NCBI RefSeq assembly: GCF_047731265.1
Contig: NZ_CP159835.1
Location: 434,001-498,000 of the forward strand
DNA length: 64,000 nt
Source of the DNA: Patiriisocius sp047731265
Lineage (GTDB): Bacteria > Bacteroidota > Bacteroidia > Flavobacteriales > Flavobacteriaceae
Reading direction: 5' to 3'
The translations under genes were made by a program, and so were the position numbers. Of the stretch, positions 1 through 9,438 are shown one piece after another. Numbering within the stretch: the first letter of the stretch is position 1; each line of letters opens with the position of its first letter. The notes below the pieces were generated by a model. It had not been told where the DNA came from. It saw only the letters and a list, made by a program, of their open reading frames with translations, and did no database searches.

Positions 1-19
1 TACGTTCAAATAAGCATTT

Positions 20-1219
20 ATGATTTCCCACGATATTCCACTGAATGAAAGTGAAAGGTTGAAAAGTTTATATAAATATAATATTTTAGATACTTTACCT
101 GAAGAAGATTTTGATGCCATTACAAAAATTGCTGCTAGCATTTGCAAAACGCCTATTTCACTCGTCTCTATTATTGATAAAAACAGGCAATGGTTTAAGT
201 CGCGCCATGGTTTAAATAACATAGAAACACCAAGGGATATTTCCTTTTGTTCTTACAGTATTTTAAATCCAGATAAATTATTTATTGTAAGGGATGCTAC
301 AAAAGACGAACGCTTTTATAACAATCCACTAACTACTAATTACCCTAATGTTATTTTTTATGCAGGTGCTCCATTAAATAGTTCAGACGGTTATTGTTTA
401 GGCACGCTATGTGTTATTGATAATACACCGAGAAAGCTAAATAAAAATCAAAAAGAGAACCTAAAATTATTAGCAAAACAGGTTGTTAACTTATTAGAGT
501 TAAGAAGAAAGAATGGTGAATTATTGCAAGCAAATGAAGAGGTTTTAAGATTGAATAAACAATTAAGTGCATTTGCTTACAAGTTATCACACGACATCAA
601 AACCCCAATAAGCGGAATAAAGCATCTTTCTGAGATAGTACAGGAAGATTATGCCCACACATTAGATAGTAAAGGAAAATCATGGCTCGCACTAATTTCT
701 TCTAGCAGCACCTATTTATATTCTTTAGTTGAAGGAATGTTGAATTTTACAAAAGCTACAAATGCAGAAATAGTTTTCGAAACGTTTAATTTTGAGAAAT
801 TACTTGAACAGATTAAAACATCTTGTAATTGGGATGATACCTATATAATCAACTATACCAATTGTGATATTACTTTAAAACAATCAAAAATAGCTTTCAT
901 TCAAATATTTCAAAACCTACTCTCTAATAGTATAAAATTTGTAGGTGAATCGCAATCTATTATTTCTATTACTTTAGAAATTCAATCCAAATTTTATGAG
1001 ATAATTTATAAAGACAATGGCCCTGGAATTGACAAAAAATACCATAAAAAAGTATTTGAACTTTTTGAAACTTTAGAGAAGAGCAGCAGCACTGGAATTG
1101 GCCTACCTACTGTTTCTGATCTATTACGAAGGCTAGGAGGAAGTATTGAGATAGAAAGCCCAAAAGAAAAAAAATTAGGAATTGAGTTTTGTCTAAAAAT
1201 TCCGATAATAAAAGATTAA
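20..1219 (+). CDS. GAF-domain sensor histidine kinase
   Basis: A 399-residue cytosolic two-component sensor kinase. A GAF domain spans about residues 25-155. A short coiled linker and a HisKA dimerisation helix follow, with the phospho-acceptor H191 in SHDIKTP. The HATPase domain (about 285-395) shows an N box (NLLSNSIKF), a G1 box (DNGPGID) and a G2 box (GIGLP). No membrane segment or signal peptide is seen, so the GAF domain probably senses a soluble ligand or cell state. There is no adjacent response regulator; the nearest REC domain in the window is the REC-GT2 fusion at 18.0 kb, and a functional link would be a guess. The kinase assignment is secure and the signal is unknown. Confidence 0.93.
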   Translation: MISHDIPLNESERLKSLYKYNILDTLPEEDFDAITKIAASICKTPISLVSIIDKNRQWFKSRHGLNNIETPRDISFCSYSILNPDKLFIVRDATKDERFYNNPLTTNYPNVIFYAGAPLNSSDGYCLGTLCVIDNTPRKLNKNQKENLKLLAKQVVNLLELRRKNGELLQANEEVLRLNKQLSAFAYKLSHDIKTPISGIKHLSEIVQEDYAHTLDSKGKSWLALISSSSTYLYSLVEGMLNFTKATNAEIVFETFNFEKLLEQIKTSCNWDDTYIINYTNCDITLKQSKIAFIQIFQNLLSNSIKFVGESQSIISITLEIQSKFYEIIYKDNGPGIDKKYHKKVFELFETLEKSSSTGIGLPTVSDLLRRLGGSIEIESPKEKKLGIEFCLKIPIIKD

Positions 1220-2147
1220 AAAGCTTTCTCCTTTTTTAATATTTTTCATTTATCACCTACATTTAAGGAGCAAATTATAGCGCAAAAATTGACGCATCAT
1301 CTCTGCCATATTTTTTAATAACAGCATTTACATGTATTCTATTTGTTTTAAAATACCCGCAGCACTTTTTGTTCTCTAAACCCAGTTGTTTATTTGCTGA
1401 GATTCACTTTAGACAGGGCTTCGGTTTTGGAACATCGGAAATACTTTAGCAATAAAACGCTACCAGAATGCTTATGCGTAGATTAGTTTCTATAATGGTA
1501 TGACAGCACACCCTACCTGCTTTAGAATACTCTATAAAAGTGACTTACACTGTTTATTCCAGCTAAATCATCAACCTCGGATATGTTTAAATCTAGGGTG
1601 TCGAACAAGTATTTAGGGTATGCATATTTCAGGACGGGTCATTATGTTTGCTAACGGCAGTCTGTCTAACAACTAAATTTAAATTGCTGAAAATCGCGTA
1701 TTCAGAAATTTTAAAATCCACCTTCCCGTATATCAGAGCTACTGCAATAGGTTATTAGACAGTATGGCGGTATTGTAAAAGATTAGTTGACCAGTTTAAG
1801 TGCCTTGGACCTCTTGGGGTATCAAAAGGTATTGCGTGCACACAGGTTGAAACGGCAAGAGATTAGTGTGCACTTAAGCACAAACCAAGAGTTCGTAAAG
1901 AGCTAAACTAAAACACCGCCTTTAGCATCCTTAAAAATAATTTAAGCGTTGTTCGATCGTTTTAATAAGATAATCTTATGTCGAAGCGACAGGTGTCCTG
2001 AGCGTTACTAAAGTGCCTTAATTTATTACAAATGCAGTTCGTCTACAATAATTCCCCGTCTAACTAACAACTTATTACACTTAGCGAATTTTAAAATAAT
2101 TTTATCTAAAAGGTTTTAGTTTTAAGCAATATTAAAATATAACAACC
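1220..2147. other. 928-bp gap with no recognisable gene
   Basis: All six frames are broken by frequent stops and I see no RNA gene. Base composition is less AT-rich than typical spacers here and several stretches look like degraded coding sequence, but none could be assigned to a family. The end next to 2148 must hold the promoter of the ice-binding protein; no clear TAnnTTTG element was identified. It may be a long leader or the remains of deleted genes. Confidence 0.5.
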
Positions 2148-5100
2148 ATGAAAAAAATAATTCTCTCAATCGTTATCATCGCGTGTAGTTTTACTACGGC
2201 TGCTCAAAATGAACGACTACCAACAGATTTTTATTTTGGCACGGCTGCTAATTTTATACTGTTTTCAGGATCTGGAGCAGTTGCCAATACCGGAACTTCT
2301 ATAGTTACTGGTGATGTTGGAGCTAATATAGGAGCGATATCTGGTTTTGGAGCACCTACAGTTTTAAACGGAACTATCGAAAATGCCAATGCAATTACTG
2401 CACAAGCCGCTATTGATTTAGCAGCGGCGTGCGTTCAAATTCAAAATACACAAGTAACCATAGCAGATCATAGTACGATTTTTGGAGATGTAGCTGGGGA
2501 GACTATTTATACAGGAGTTTATTCTACTGGAGCAGCTACCTCTATTATTGGGACGCTAACTTTAGATGCACAAGGAGACCCTGATGCTATATTTGTTTTT
2601 AAAATTGGAGGAGCGCTTTCTTCAGTTGCTGGATCGGAAATCATATTAGCGAATGGTGCCTCGTCTGACAATGTTTTTTGGATAGCTGTTGGCGCGGTTG
2701 GTTTAGGAGCAAATGCTACCATGGTTGGTACGTTTATAGGATATCCAGGAGCAGTAGCATTGGGAGCCGGCGGAAGTCTAGATGGAAGATTGTATGCTAC
2801 CATTGGTGCGATCGCAATTAGTGGAACCGTTGCGGCAATTCCGTCATATAATACTCCGTTTAATTGCGATTTAAGTGCGTATCTATTTCAAGACAACGAT
2901 GTATATGCTTTAGATATAGCATCAGGAAATTCTTATGAAATTGCAACAGATATTACTACAGGAAACATAGATGCAACTGGATACAACCCAGTAGACGGAT
3001 ATATTTGGGGGTCTTTAAGTTCACCAGAAAAAACAATAGTACGTATTGGTAAAAATTTCAATACAACTAATTTCTATGTAGATGAATTGCCAGCGAGCGA
3101 TAGAAATATTGGAGATGTAAGTGCAAACGGCATCTATTACTTAAAGGGAGAAGGTACTAAATATTATAAAATAGACCTTGACCCTAATTCTGCAAATTTC
3201 GCTCAACACCAATCAACAGGAAGTTTATCTCAAAACATAAGTATTGACGACTGGGCTTTTAATGCTGTTGATGGAAATTTATACGCAGTAGAGAAAAACT
3301 CTAATATTTTATACCGCATTGATCCTTCAAACGGAAACGTACAAACGATGGGTGAAGTTCCAATCTTATCAGGATTAACCTATACCTATGATGCCGTTTA
3401 TTTTGATGTAGATGGTCGTTTTTACGTCTCAGCAATTGAAATAGGGACTATATTTGTTATACAAAGTGTTCAAGACCTAGATGGTTCCAGCACTATTGAT
3501 TCTAATCTATTTGCATATGGAGATTCAAGTGCCAGTAGCGATGGAGCACGTTGTCCAACAGCTCTTGTTGCTCAAGAAATTTGTGATAATGGAATAGATG
3601 ATGATGGTGATGGTTTAATTGACTGTGATGACCCGGCCTGCTCAGGGATTGGAAGTTGTCCCATAACTTCAAATACTTCTGGAGGTAATGATGGAGGTTT
3701 AGAAAGCAACAATAGACTGTCTAATAAAGTGAGTCAAAGAAATTATAATCGAGCAAAAATAAATTATAGATTTGATCGAGATGTTGCTAGAAGAGTCACA
3801 AAACCATCAAATTATGCGCAAAGAAGTCGAAATTCAAATTTTCAATTGCAAAACTTCATTCCACTCACCGTTATTAATGAAGATTATGTAATTGATTCCA
3901 CTCCAATAGATTTATTAGGAATTACTAATGCAGTAGCCGTATACTCTGTTGATTATATTAAAAATGAAGAATCTATAGCTTCTGTTTTAGCTTTAAAAAC
4001 TGAAAATGGTGTTTATGAACATACAAAGTATATTTGTGATCGATTATTAGGAGCGGAACTAATTTCTGTTTCGACCATAGAAATAAATGGATATAGTTTT
4101 ATTAAATCTATCATAAGAAATACAAATAATTCTATTGAGTTTGTATTAAGTCTTTCTGCAAAAGTTTCAGGTAACGAAGAAAATTTTTTAATTGAAAGTC
4201 ATTGGAATATAGATCAATATGAAGAAGACATTACCTTTTATAATTTTCAAATTTGGTCAAATTCAATAGACAATTTATTATTATTAGGAGAAGAGGTTCT
4301 TAACTTATTAAACATTCAAAAACCAATTTCTGATTATAATAATTCAAGCCCTCCAACTGTTTTTGTTAGAAAGGGAAAGTATTTTAACGGAAAATTAATG
4401 TTACAAATTGTTAATACGAATGCAACTGAAACAGTTTCTTTTGAGGCTGGATATAGAAAAACTGAAACAAGTGGAGTTGAAAATATAAGTTCTACAATTA
4501 ATTTAAACGAAGATTATATCATCGATTTAGAGTTGCCGACAGGAAATTTATTTGACATTGGTTTTAGAATTAGTGATGGTTTAGCTACACCGGATGATTT
4601 ATTTATGTCTGACGGACCTTGGGGATATGATGACTCTGCTTTAAGTTCGAACATTAATACTTTTTTAATTGAGCCTAATGAAACTATTTTTGAATCTGAT
4701 GAGTTTCCAGTTGAAAGAAATGTATCTATAGAAGCAAAAACAAGCGAATATATTGCAGTATACAGAGCATTAACACCTCGATTTAATCCAGTCAATTTAT
4801 CAGATTTTAAGAGTCTTAAACTAAGTACAAAAGGGACCGGGAGCTTACAAATAACATTTGTTAAAAAGAGTATCCCTAATTGGGAAGATCAGTATAAAAC
4901 CACGATTGAATTGACTGATGAAATTCAAGATTTCCATATTTCTTATTCAAATTTTCATTCTACACTAGGATCTGAATTAGTATTAGATGACTTGGTTACT
5001 ATTGTATTTACCTTGATCTCTGAAAATGGCGAATTGGTCACAAAAGAAATGACATTAGAAGATATTAGATTTTCTAATGAAGATAATGAAATCATAACTA

Positions 5101-5366
5101 CCAATAATGATTTTAACAAATTGTACGCAATACCTAATCCAATCGAGTCGAATACTAGTATTCATTTTACTTCAACTCAATCTGAAAACATCCTGTTTTT
5201 AGTATATGACCAAACGGGGAAACTAGTCGTGCAAAGCAATTTTAAAACTTCTCTAGGCAAAAACCAATTTATACTTAATAGACAAAATTTAGAGAGCGGG
5301 TTATATTTCTGCCTGATAAAAAACTCAATAACCAATTACAATTCCTTGAAATTATTAGTTAAATAA
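2148..5366 (+). CDS. Large secreted ice-binding-like (DUF3494) protein with T9SS sorting domain
   Basis: A 1072-residue exported protein. A signal peptide (MKKIILSIVIIACSFTTAAQ) is followed by a DUF3494 ice-binding-type beta-solenoid at about 25-235, rich in Gly/Ala/Thr with the typical AANFILFSGSGAVANTG and VFKIGGAL segments. Residues 245-475 resemble a beta-propeller-like domain (YALDIASG, IDPSNG repeats). An acidic calcium-binding-like insert follows at about 476-505 (DNGIDDDGDGLIDCDDPAC). The middle 350 residues are unassigned. The end (about 995-1072; YAIPNPIESN, LVVYDQTGKLV-like) is a type A sorting domain for T9SS export. Known DUF3494 proteins bind ice or inhibit recrystallisation; this multi-domain form suggests a surface adhesin or cell-associated ice binder. 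Ice binding itself is inferred from the family. Confidence 0.88.
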   Translation: MKKIILSIVIIACSFTTAAQNERLPTDFYFGTAANFILFSGSGAVANTGTSIVTGDVGANIGAISGFGAPTVLNGTIENANAITAQAAIDLAAACVQIQNTQVTIADHSTIFGDVAGETIYTGVYSTGAATSIIGTLTLDAQGDPDAIFVFKIGGALSSVAGSEIILANGASSDNVFWIAVGAVGLGANATMVGTFIGYPGAVALGAGGSLDGRLYATIGAIAISGTVAAIPSYNTPFNCDLSAYLFQDNDVYALDIASGNSYEIATDITTGNIDATGYNPVDGYIWGSLSSPEKTIVRIGKNFNTTNFYVDELPASDRNIGDVSANGIYYLKGEGTKYYKIDLDPNSANFAQHQSTGSLSQNISIDDWAFNAVDGNLYAVEKNSNILYRIDPSNGNVQTMGEVPILSGLTYTYDAVYFDVDGRFYVSAIEIGTIFVIQSVQDLDGSSTIDSNLFAYGDSSASSDGARCPTALVAQEICDNGIDDDGDGLIDCDDPACSGIGSCPITSNTSGGNDGGLESNNRLSNKVSQRNYNRAKINYRFDRDVARRVTKPSNYAQRSRNSNFQLQNFIPLTVINEDYVIDSTPIDLLGITNAVAVYSVDYIKNEESIASVLALKTENGVYEHTKYICDRLLGAELISVSTIEINGYSFIKSIIRNTNNSIEFVLSLSAKVSGNEENFLIESHWNIDQYEEDITFYNFQIWSNSIDNLLLLGEEVLNLLNIQKPISDYNNSSPPTVFVRKGKYFNGKLMLQIVNTNATETVSFEAGYRKTETSGVENISSTINLNEDYIIDLELPTGNLFDIGFRISDGLATPDDLFMSDGPWGYDDSALSSNINTFLIEPNETIFESDEFPVERNVSIEAKTSEYIAVYRALTPRFNPVNLSDFKSLKLSTKGTGSLQITFVKKSIPNWEDQYKTTIELTDEIQDFHISYSNFHSTLGSELVLDDLVTIVFTLISENGELVTKEMTLEDIRFSNEDNEIITTNNDFNKLYAIPNPIESNTSIHFTSTQSENILFLVYDQTGKLVVQSNFKTSLGKNQFILNRQNLESGLYFCLIKNSITNYNSLKLLVK

Positions 5367-5461
5367 ATGGCCTTTTTCTTTATTAAAATTTAAAATGCGA
5401 GACTATTTACTTGCTCCAATTAATTTAAAACGGTCAGGTATTAGCGGTAGCCCAGCCTATC

Positions 5462-6570
5462 TTATGACACCACTAAATCCAATAAATAATTATTAAGGTT
5501 AGGTTTGATGAAAAATTTAAATTCTACATCAAATCTAGGCATAAACTCCTTAGGTGATATGCAGCCTAAGGATTTATGCGAATAATTAAAATTGTAATCT
5601 TCCCTCCAGTTATCGCTTATCCTTTGAGACTGATAGGTGGCATCGCAACAGCAAGCACCCAATATGTTTTCTCTAAAGAAGCGATTGAATCGCCCCATAA
5701 TAGGTTCTCTAGTTTATGGACACTTAATTTCCATACAGTTTTTTTATACAATTTCATAAAAGTCATAAAGATAGACTCTGGCGCATTATTATATCTCACA
5801 GCTTAAGGTTTTCCTATTTCTTGTTTTAGGCATTCTAATGTTTCGACAGCGGCTATTACTGTATATGAGAGCTCTATATTTATAGCTCGTGCTTTATGGT
5901 TGAAATCTCTAATCATATTAAACAGAAGCACCTTGCTAACGTCTTTAAGGACATCACTCATAACATCCATAGAGAACATTCATTGGGTTCTAAAAGTCTT
6001 CCCAAAGGTTGTTTTACGCGTTTAACCAAACTCTTTTGTCTTAAACTGAGTTTCTTCTCACGATACGCTCGTAACAATCGTTTTCAATTTCATTTTAAGC
6101 CTTCAAAATAGATTTTATGATAATACTTCATCAAAACCTCTTCTAAGACAACACTTAGTGAGCTTAATTATCTTATCTATAACTGCGTGCTCCTCTTTTT
6201 TACTCTGGAAATACCACATCGATCTACCACTTCAAAGACACTGAGAATAGAAATTGCATATGCTTTGATGAGATGCTTCGGTGGAACTCTTTTTCGGTGG
6301 GCTTTAGAACTTTTTTGACAGTACGTATTTTAGTATTTTTACATCCAAACATACGCCAGCATACATTTTATGAAGCTTATTATTCTCTTCTTCCCGCTCT
6401 TATAAATGCTTTAATTGTCCTTGTTCCATTGCTCCATATTTTTTTCGCCAATAGCGTAACACACTCTTATCGATCCCTACTTCTCTCGATAGATCACCTA
6501 AGGATATAACCTGTTCATTTTCAATGATAAACACTATGATTTGACCCTCGCTAAATTTGTTAGCATTCAT
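5462..6570 (-). mobile_element. Decayed IS3-family insertion sequence (IS407-like group)
   Basis: On the minus strand the orfA start (6570) reads MNANKFSEGQIIVF, followed by a helix-turn-helix and YWRKKYGAMEQGQLKHL, then an in-frame stop, then EENNKLHKMYAG. This matches IS3 orfA proteins of the IS407-like group. The 3' end of orfB is readable at 5462-5698: FNRFFREN (third catalytic Glu), then NWREDYNFNYSHKSLG and ISPKEFMPRF. The intervening orfB body is broken by stops and frameshifts. No convincing terminal inverted repeats or target duplication were found, so exact ends are uncertain. It is not autonomous. Confidence 0.85.
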
Positions 6571-6922
6571 TCTGATAGTTTGAATTTAAAGTTGGTAAAT
6601 TCAAATTAACAACTGTCCTGTTTTTAACGAAGGCCGAAATAGGGATATCGTTTAACGCTGTAAATTAAAAGTGTATTTCTTCACCTTTGCACTCGTGGTG
6701 AGTCAAATTAAAATAGGTTACAAGTACTTTAGGAAGTAATAAGTTGGCAATCGCAAATAAGGTAGTTGAAAAGAGGAAAATTTTAATCTCAACGCGCTAC
6801 CATTTCTGGTTTCTCCACAACTCTTTGTTTTGAGCCAATATTTGCAGAGGGTAATATTCTATTTAATTATTGCCACTCCTAAAGTCTTATTTGAACAAGC
6901 AACCATTTTTAAATAAGTTAAT
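6571..6922. other. Gap between IS remnant and TPR-barrel gene, nothing recognised
   Basis: No open frame, RNA gene or strong hairpin is visible. It probably contains the outer edge of the dead IS3 element and the 3' flank of the minus-strand gene ending at 6923. Confidence 0.4.
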
Positions 6923-8986
6923 CTACTTTCTAAAAACGGGCTTTTTATCTAAATACCATTTAAATCGAAATCCAATTTCTGCAAATTTAAAACCGGCAGC
7001 TGTTGCAGATGCAATATTACTATTCGTTCCATATAGGTTTGCTAAACAACGATCTGAAAACTTATACCCTACTTTACCGTGCAGCCTATAGGTGCTTTGA
7101 CTATCATAATCTTCTATATACTGCAACCCAAAAGCCGCTGTTAACTCATAAAACCACTGCTTAGGTTTAGTTATCACTTCGTCCTTAATCATATTAATAA
7201 AAATTTCACCTGCATTAAATTTTCCTGGACTAAAATAAATAGCTGGAACTTGATTTTTAAATGTGATGTATTGATAATTAAATCCTGCTTTTAAACCTGG
7301 TTTACTTAATATATTGTAATACAGAGAAGTGAAAAGCAGATTTCTAATATTGCCATCATTTTGTGAAGTAAAATAGTACTGTGTAAACCAACCTAATTTA
7401 AAATTAGTGCTTAAGTTATAATTTACAAAAAAGTTATTCATTACAATTTCTCGGCCTAATAATTCAGCATTAAAGTTTTGAATTTCACGTTTATAACTTA
7501 CATCTAGTGTTTGTAATTTAAATGGTTTTATGTTGAGAGAAAGATTCGTTAAAAATTGATTATAATTATTATTATTATTAGAATACACAGAAATAATTCC
7601 TGCTGTACCTTTAAACGTTGCGTTTGGTAAAATTTGATACGATATTCCACCATTAACGTTGTATGAAGTAGCGTTATTATTAGTCACATTATTATCGGTG
7701 GTTCTATAGTTATAGCTTCCTAACAATTTAAATTTAGTTGAGTATGGAATTTCTAACATATTATTAATGGCAAATGCTTTGTTATCTCCATTATCAAAAG
7801 TATACGAAGCTTTAATTTCGTAAAATGGTGTAAAGGTAGTGTTGAGGTTTTTTATAAAATTTAATACATCTTTTTGGTTGTCATGAAAAGTCAATGTGTT
7901 TTCGGCAGATTGATAGGCATCATCATAGTACCCTAAGGCCTTTAATGCATTTGCTTTTCCTAAATTCCCATCAAAAGAGGTGCTGTCATTGACTAATACT
8001 CGATTGTAATCTTGTAGGCTATTTTTAAAATTACTTTTGTAAATATTTAAAGTTGCTTGTAGCGCTAAAATCCAATTTTCATTTGGTTGTTCTTTTAGTA
8101 AAGCATCGATTAACTCTTTAGATTGTTTATATTTTTTATTCCAGATCAATGCTTGAATGTAACGCTCTTGTGTTTGTTTTATATCTAACGTGTTTTTTAG
8201 AATTGGCAGGCTATCATATGCTTTTTGACTTATAATCAAAGCCTCTTTATCCTTACTGTTTAAGTGTGATACTAACGCTAAGCCATTTAAAGCCGCCACT
8301 TTATTGTCAAGATTCTCTGCTAACAAATTATACGTTGCTTTGGCGTCGTCTAATCGATTGATAATTAAATACAAGTTTGCTAAGTTTAATAAGGTGTCTT
8401 TATCATTATTAAAAAAGGTTAGATTTTCTTTTAACAAAGCTTCGGCTTCATCATACTGTTGGGCTTGTTGCTTTTGGTAAGCATACCCTAAATACATGTA
8501 CTTTTTAGAGTTTAATGCATTTGGGTTCCCTGGTAAAACGGCTAACGCTTTATTTACATAAAGCAAAGCACCTTCATATTCTTTTAAATTAGACAGTGTG
8601 TTTGCATAACCCAATAAAGCAGGAAAACTTTTAGGATCTTCTTCTACCAATCCTTTAAAATAGGTTTTGGCTTTTAGGAAGTTACTATTCCATAATAAAG
8701 CTTCTCCATAATTTAATTTCACTTCAAAATCTGAAGGGTAATCTGCTAACAAATTAGTGAAAAGCATCTTGGCTTGTTCTGATTTTCCGTTTAGTCCAAT
8801 AGCACGCCCATAACATAAGCGTGCAGTCTTATTATCTGGATATCCTTCTAATATAGTTTCAAAAAAAAATTCAGCTTGCTGATATTCTCCTGTTTCTAAA
8901 TAAGTATAGCCTTCTTGCATATCTTGAGAGAATATAGAAAAAGAATAAGAGACGAAAAATAGTAGTAAATAAGATTTTATTTTCAT
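6923..8986 (-). CDS. TPR protein with C-terminal YaiO-like outer-membrane beta-barrel
   Basis: A 687-residue exported protein. The signal peptide (about 1-21, ending SIFSQ) is followed by about ten tetratricopeptide-type helical repeats at 22-370 (YPDNKTARLCYGRAIGLNGK, EDPKSFPALLGYANTLSNLK). Residues about 390-687 alternate in the manner of a YaiO-type outer-membrane beta-barrel, ending with a C-terminal aromatic segment (FRFKWYLDKKPVF). TPR plus barrel is the design of polysaccharide exporters such as PgaA and BcsC. Its position, divergent from the STAS/flippase/GT4 genes, makes it the likely outer-membrane export or periplasmic scaffold component of this polysaccharide locus. The role is inferred from architecture and context. 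Confidence 0.85.
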   Translation of the reverse strand: MKIKSYLLLFFVSYSFSIFSQDMQEGYTYLETGEYQQAEFFFETILEGYPDNKTARLCYGRAIGLNGKSEQAKMLFTNLLADYPSDFEVKLNYGEALLWNSNFLKAKTYFKGLVEEDPKSFPALLGYANTLSNLKEYEGALLYVNKALAVLPGNPNALNSKKYMYLGYAYQKQQAQQYDEAEALLKENLTFFNNDKDTLLNLANLYLIINRLDDAKATYNLLAENLDNKVAALNGLALVSHLNSKDKEALIISQKAYDSLPILKNTLDIKQTQERYIQALIWNKKYKQSKELIDALLKEQPNENWILALQATLNIYKSNFKNSLQDYNRVLVNDSTSFDGNLGKANALKALGYYDDAYQSAENTLTFHDNQKDVLNFIKNLNTTFTPFYEIKASYTFDNGDNKAFAINNMLEIPYSTKFKLLGSYNYRTTDNNVTNNNATSYNVNGGISYQILPNATFKGTAGIISVYSNNNNNYNQFLTNLSLNIKPFKLQTLDVSYKREIQNFNAELLGREIVMNNFFVNYNLSTNFKLGWFTQYYFTSQNDGNIRNLLFTSLYYNILSKPGLKAGFNYQYITFKNQVPAIYFSPGKFNAGEIFINMIKDEVITKPKQWFYELTAAFGLQYIEDYDSQSTYRLHGKVGYKFSDRCLANLYGTNSNIASATAAGFKFAEIGFRFKWYLDKKPVFRK

Positions 8987-9136
8987 TACGAGTTTTTAGA
9001 TACTACAAGTTAGGCATTCGCATTCAATCATTTATCTATAGAAACTGTCTACTCGTCGAAATTTACAAGTTCTTTACGGATATCTTGATGATATTTATGC
9101 TAGAAATTAAGTCAATAATCCTTAAAACACATTATT

Positions 9137-9415
9137 ATGGCATTACAAATTTTAGAAAAAAACGGCACTTTTGAATTATTCGGAAATTTAAACACAAAGA
9201 CTTCACGCCCCTTTATTATACATTTTGAATATTTAATAAATACATTAAAAGATGTAACGATAAATATCGGTAAACTAAAAGCAATCGATGCCAGTGGAGT
9301 TGAAGCGTTAAAAACACTTATTGCTATTTCTTTAAAAAATAATAACATATTATATGTTATTGGAAAAGAATGTAAAGATATCTACGCTCATAACAGCAGT
9401 GCATTTGCTGCTTAG
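9137..9415 (+). CDS. Small STAS-domain protein (anti-sigma-factor-antagonist-like)
   Basis: A 92-residue single-domain protein. INIGKLKAIDASGVEALKTL is the STAS core, with the potential phospho-acceptor serine in DASG, followed by the usual beta-strand (NNILYVIG). STAS proteins of this size usually act as phosphorylatable antagonists in partner-switching pathways. It starts the plus-strand operon STAS-flippase-GT4 (24 bp to the next gene). A response-regulator/glycosyltransferase fusion belongs to the same locus, so partner-switch control of polysaccharide production is plausible. No matching RsbW-like kinase or PP2C phosphatase is in the window. Confidence 0.8.
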   Translation: MALQILEKNGTFELFGNLNTKTSRPFIIHFEYLINTLKDVTINIGKLKAIDASGVEALKTLIAISLKNNNILYVIGKECKDIYAHNSSAFAA

Positions 9416-9438
9416 AAATAATAAATTATTAGATAAAG

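Noticed and set aside
5400..6620. IS3 terminal inverted repeats
   Set aside because: Candidate ends near 5430 and 6610 share only a few bases, so I could not define the element ends.
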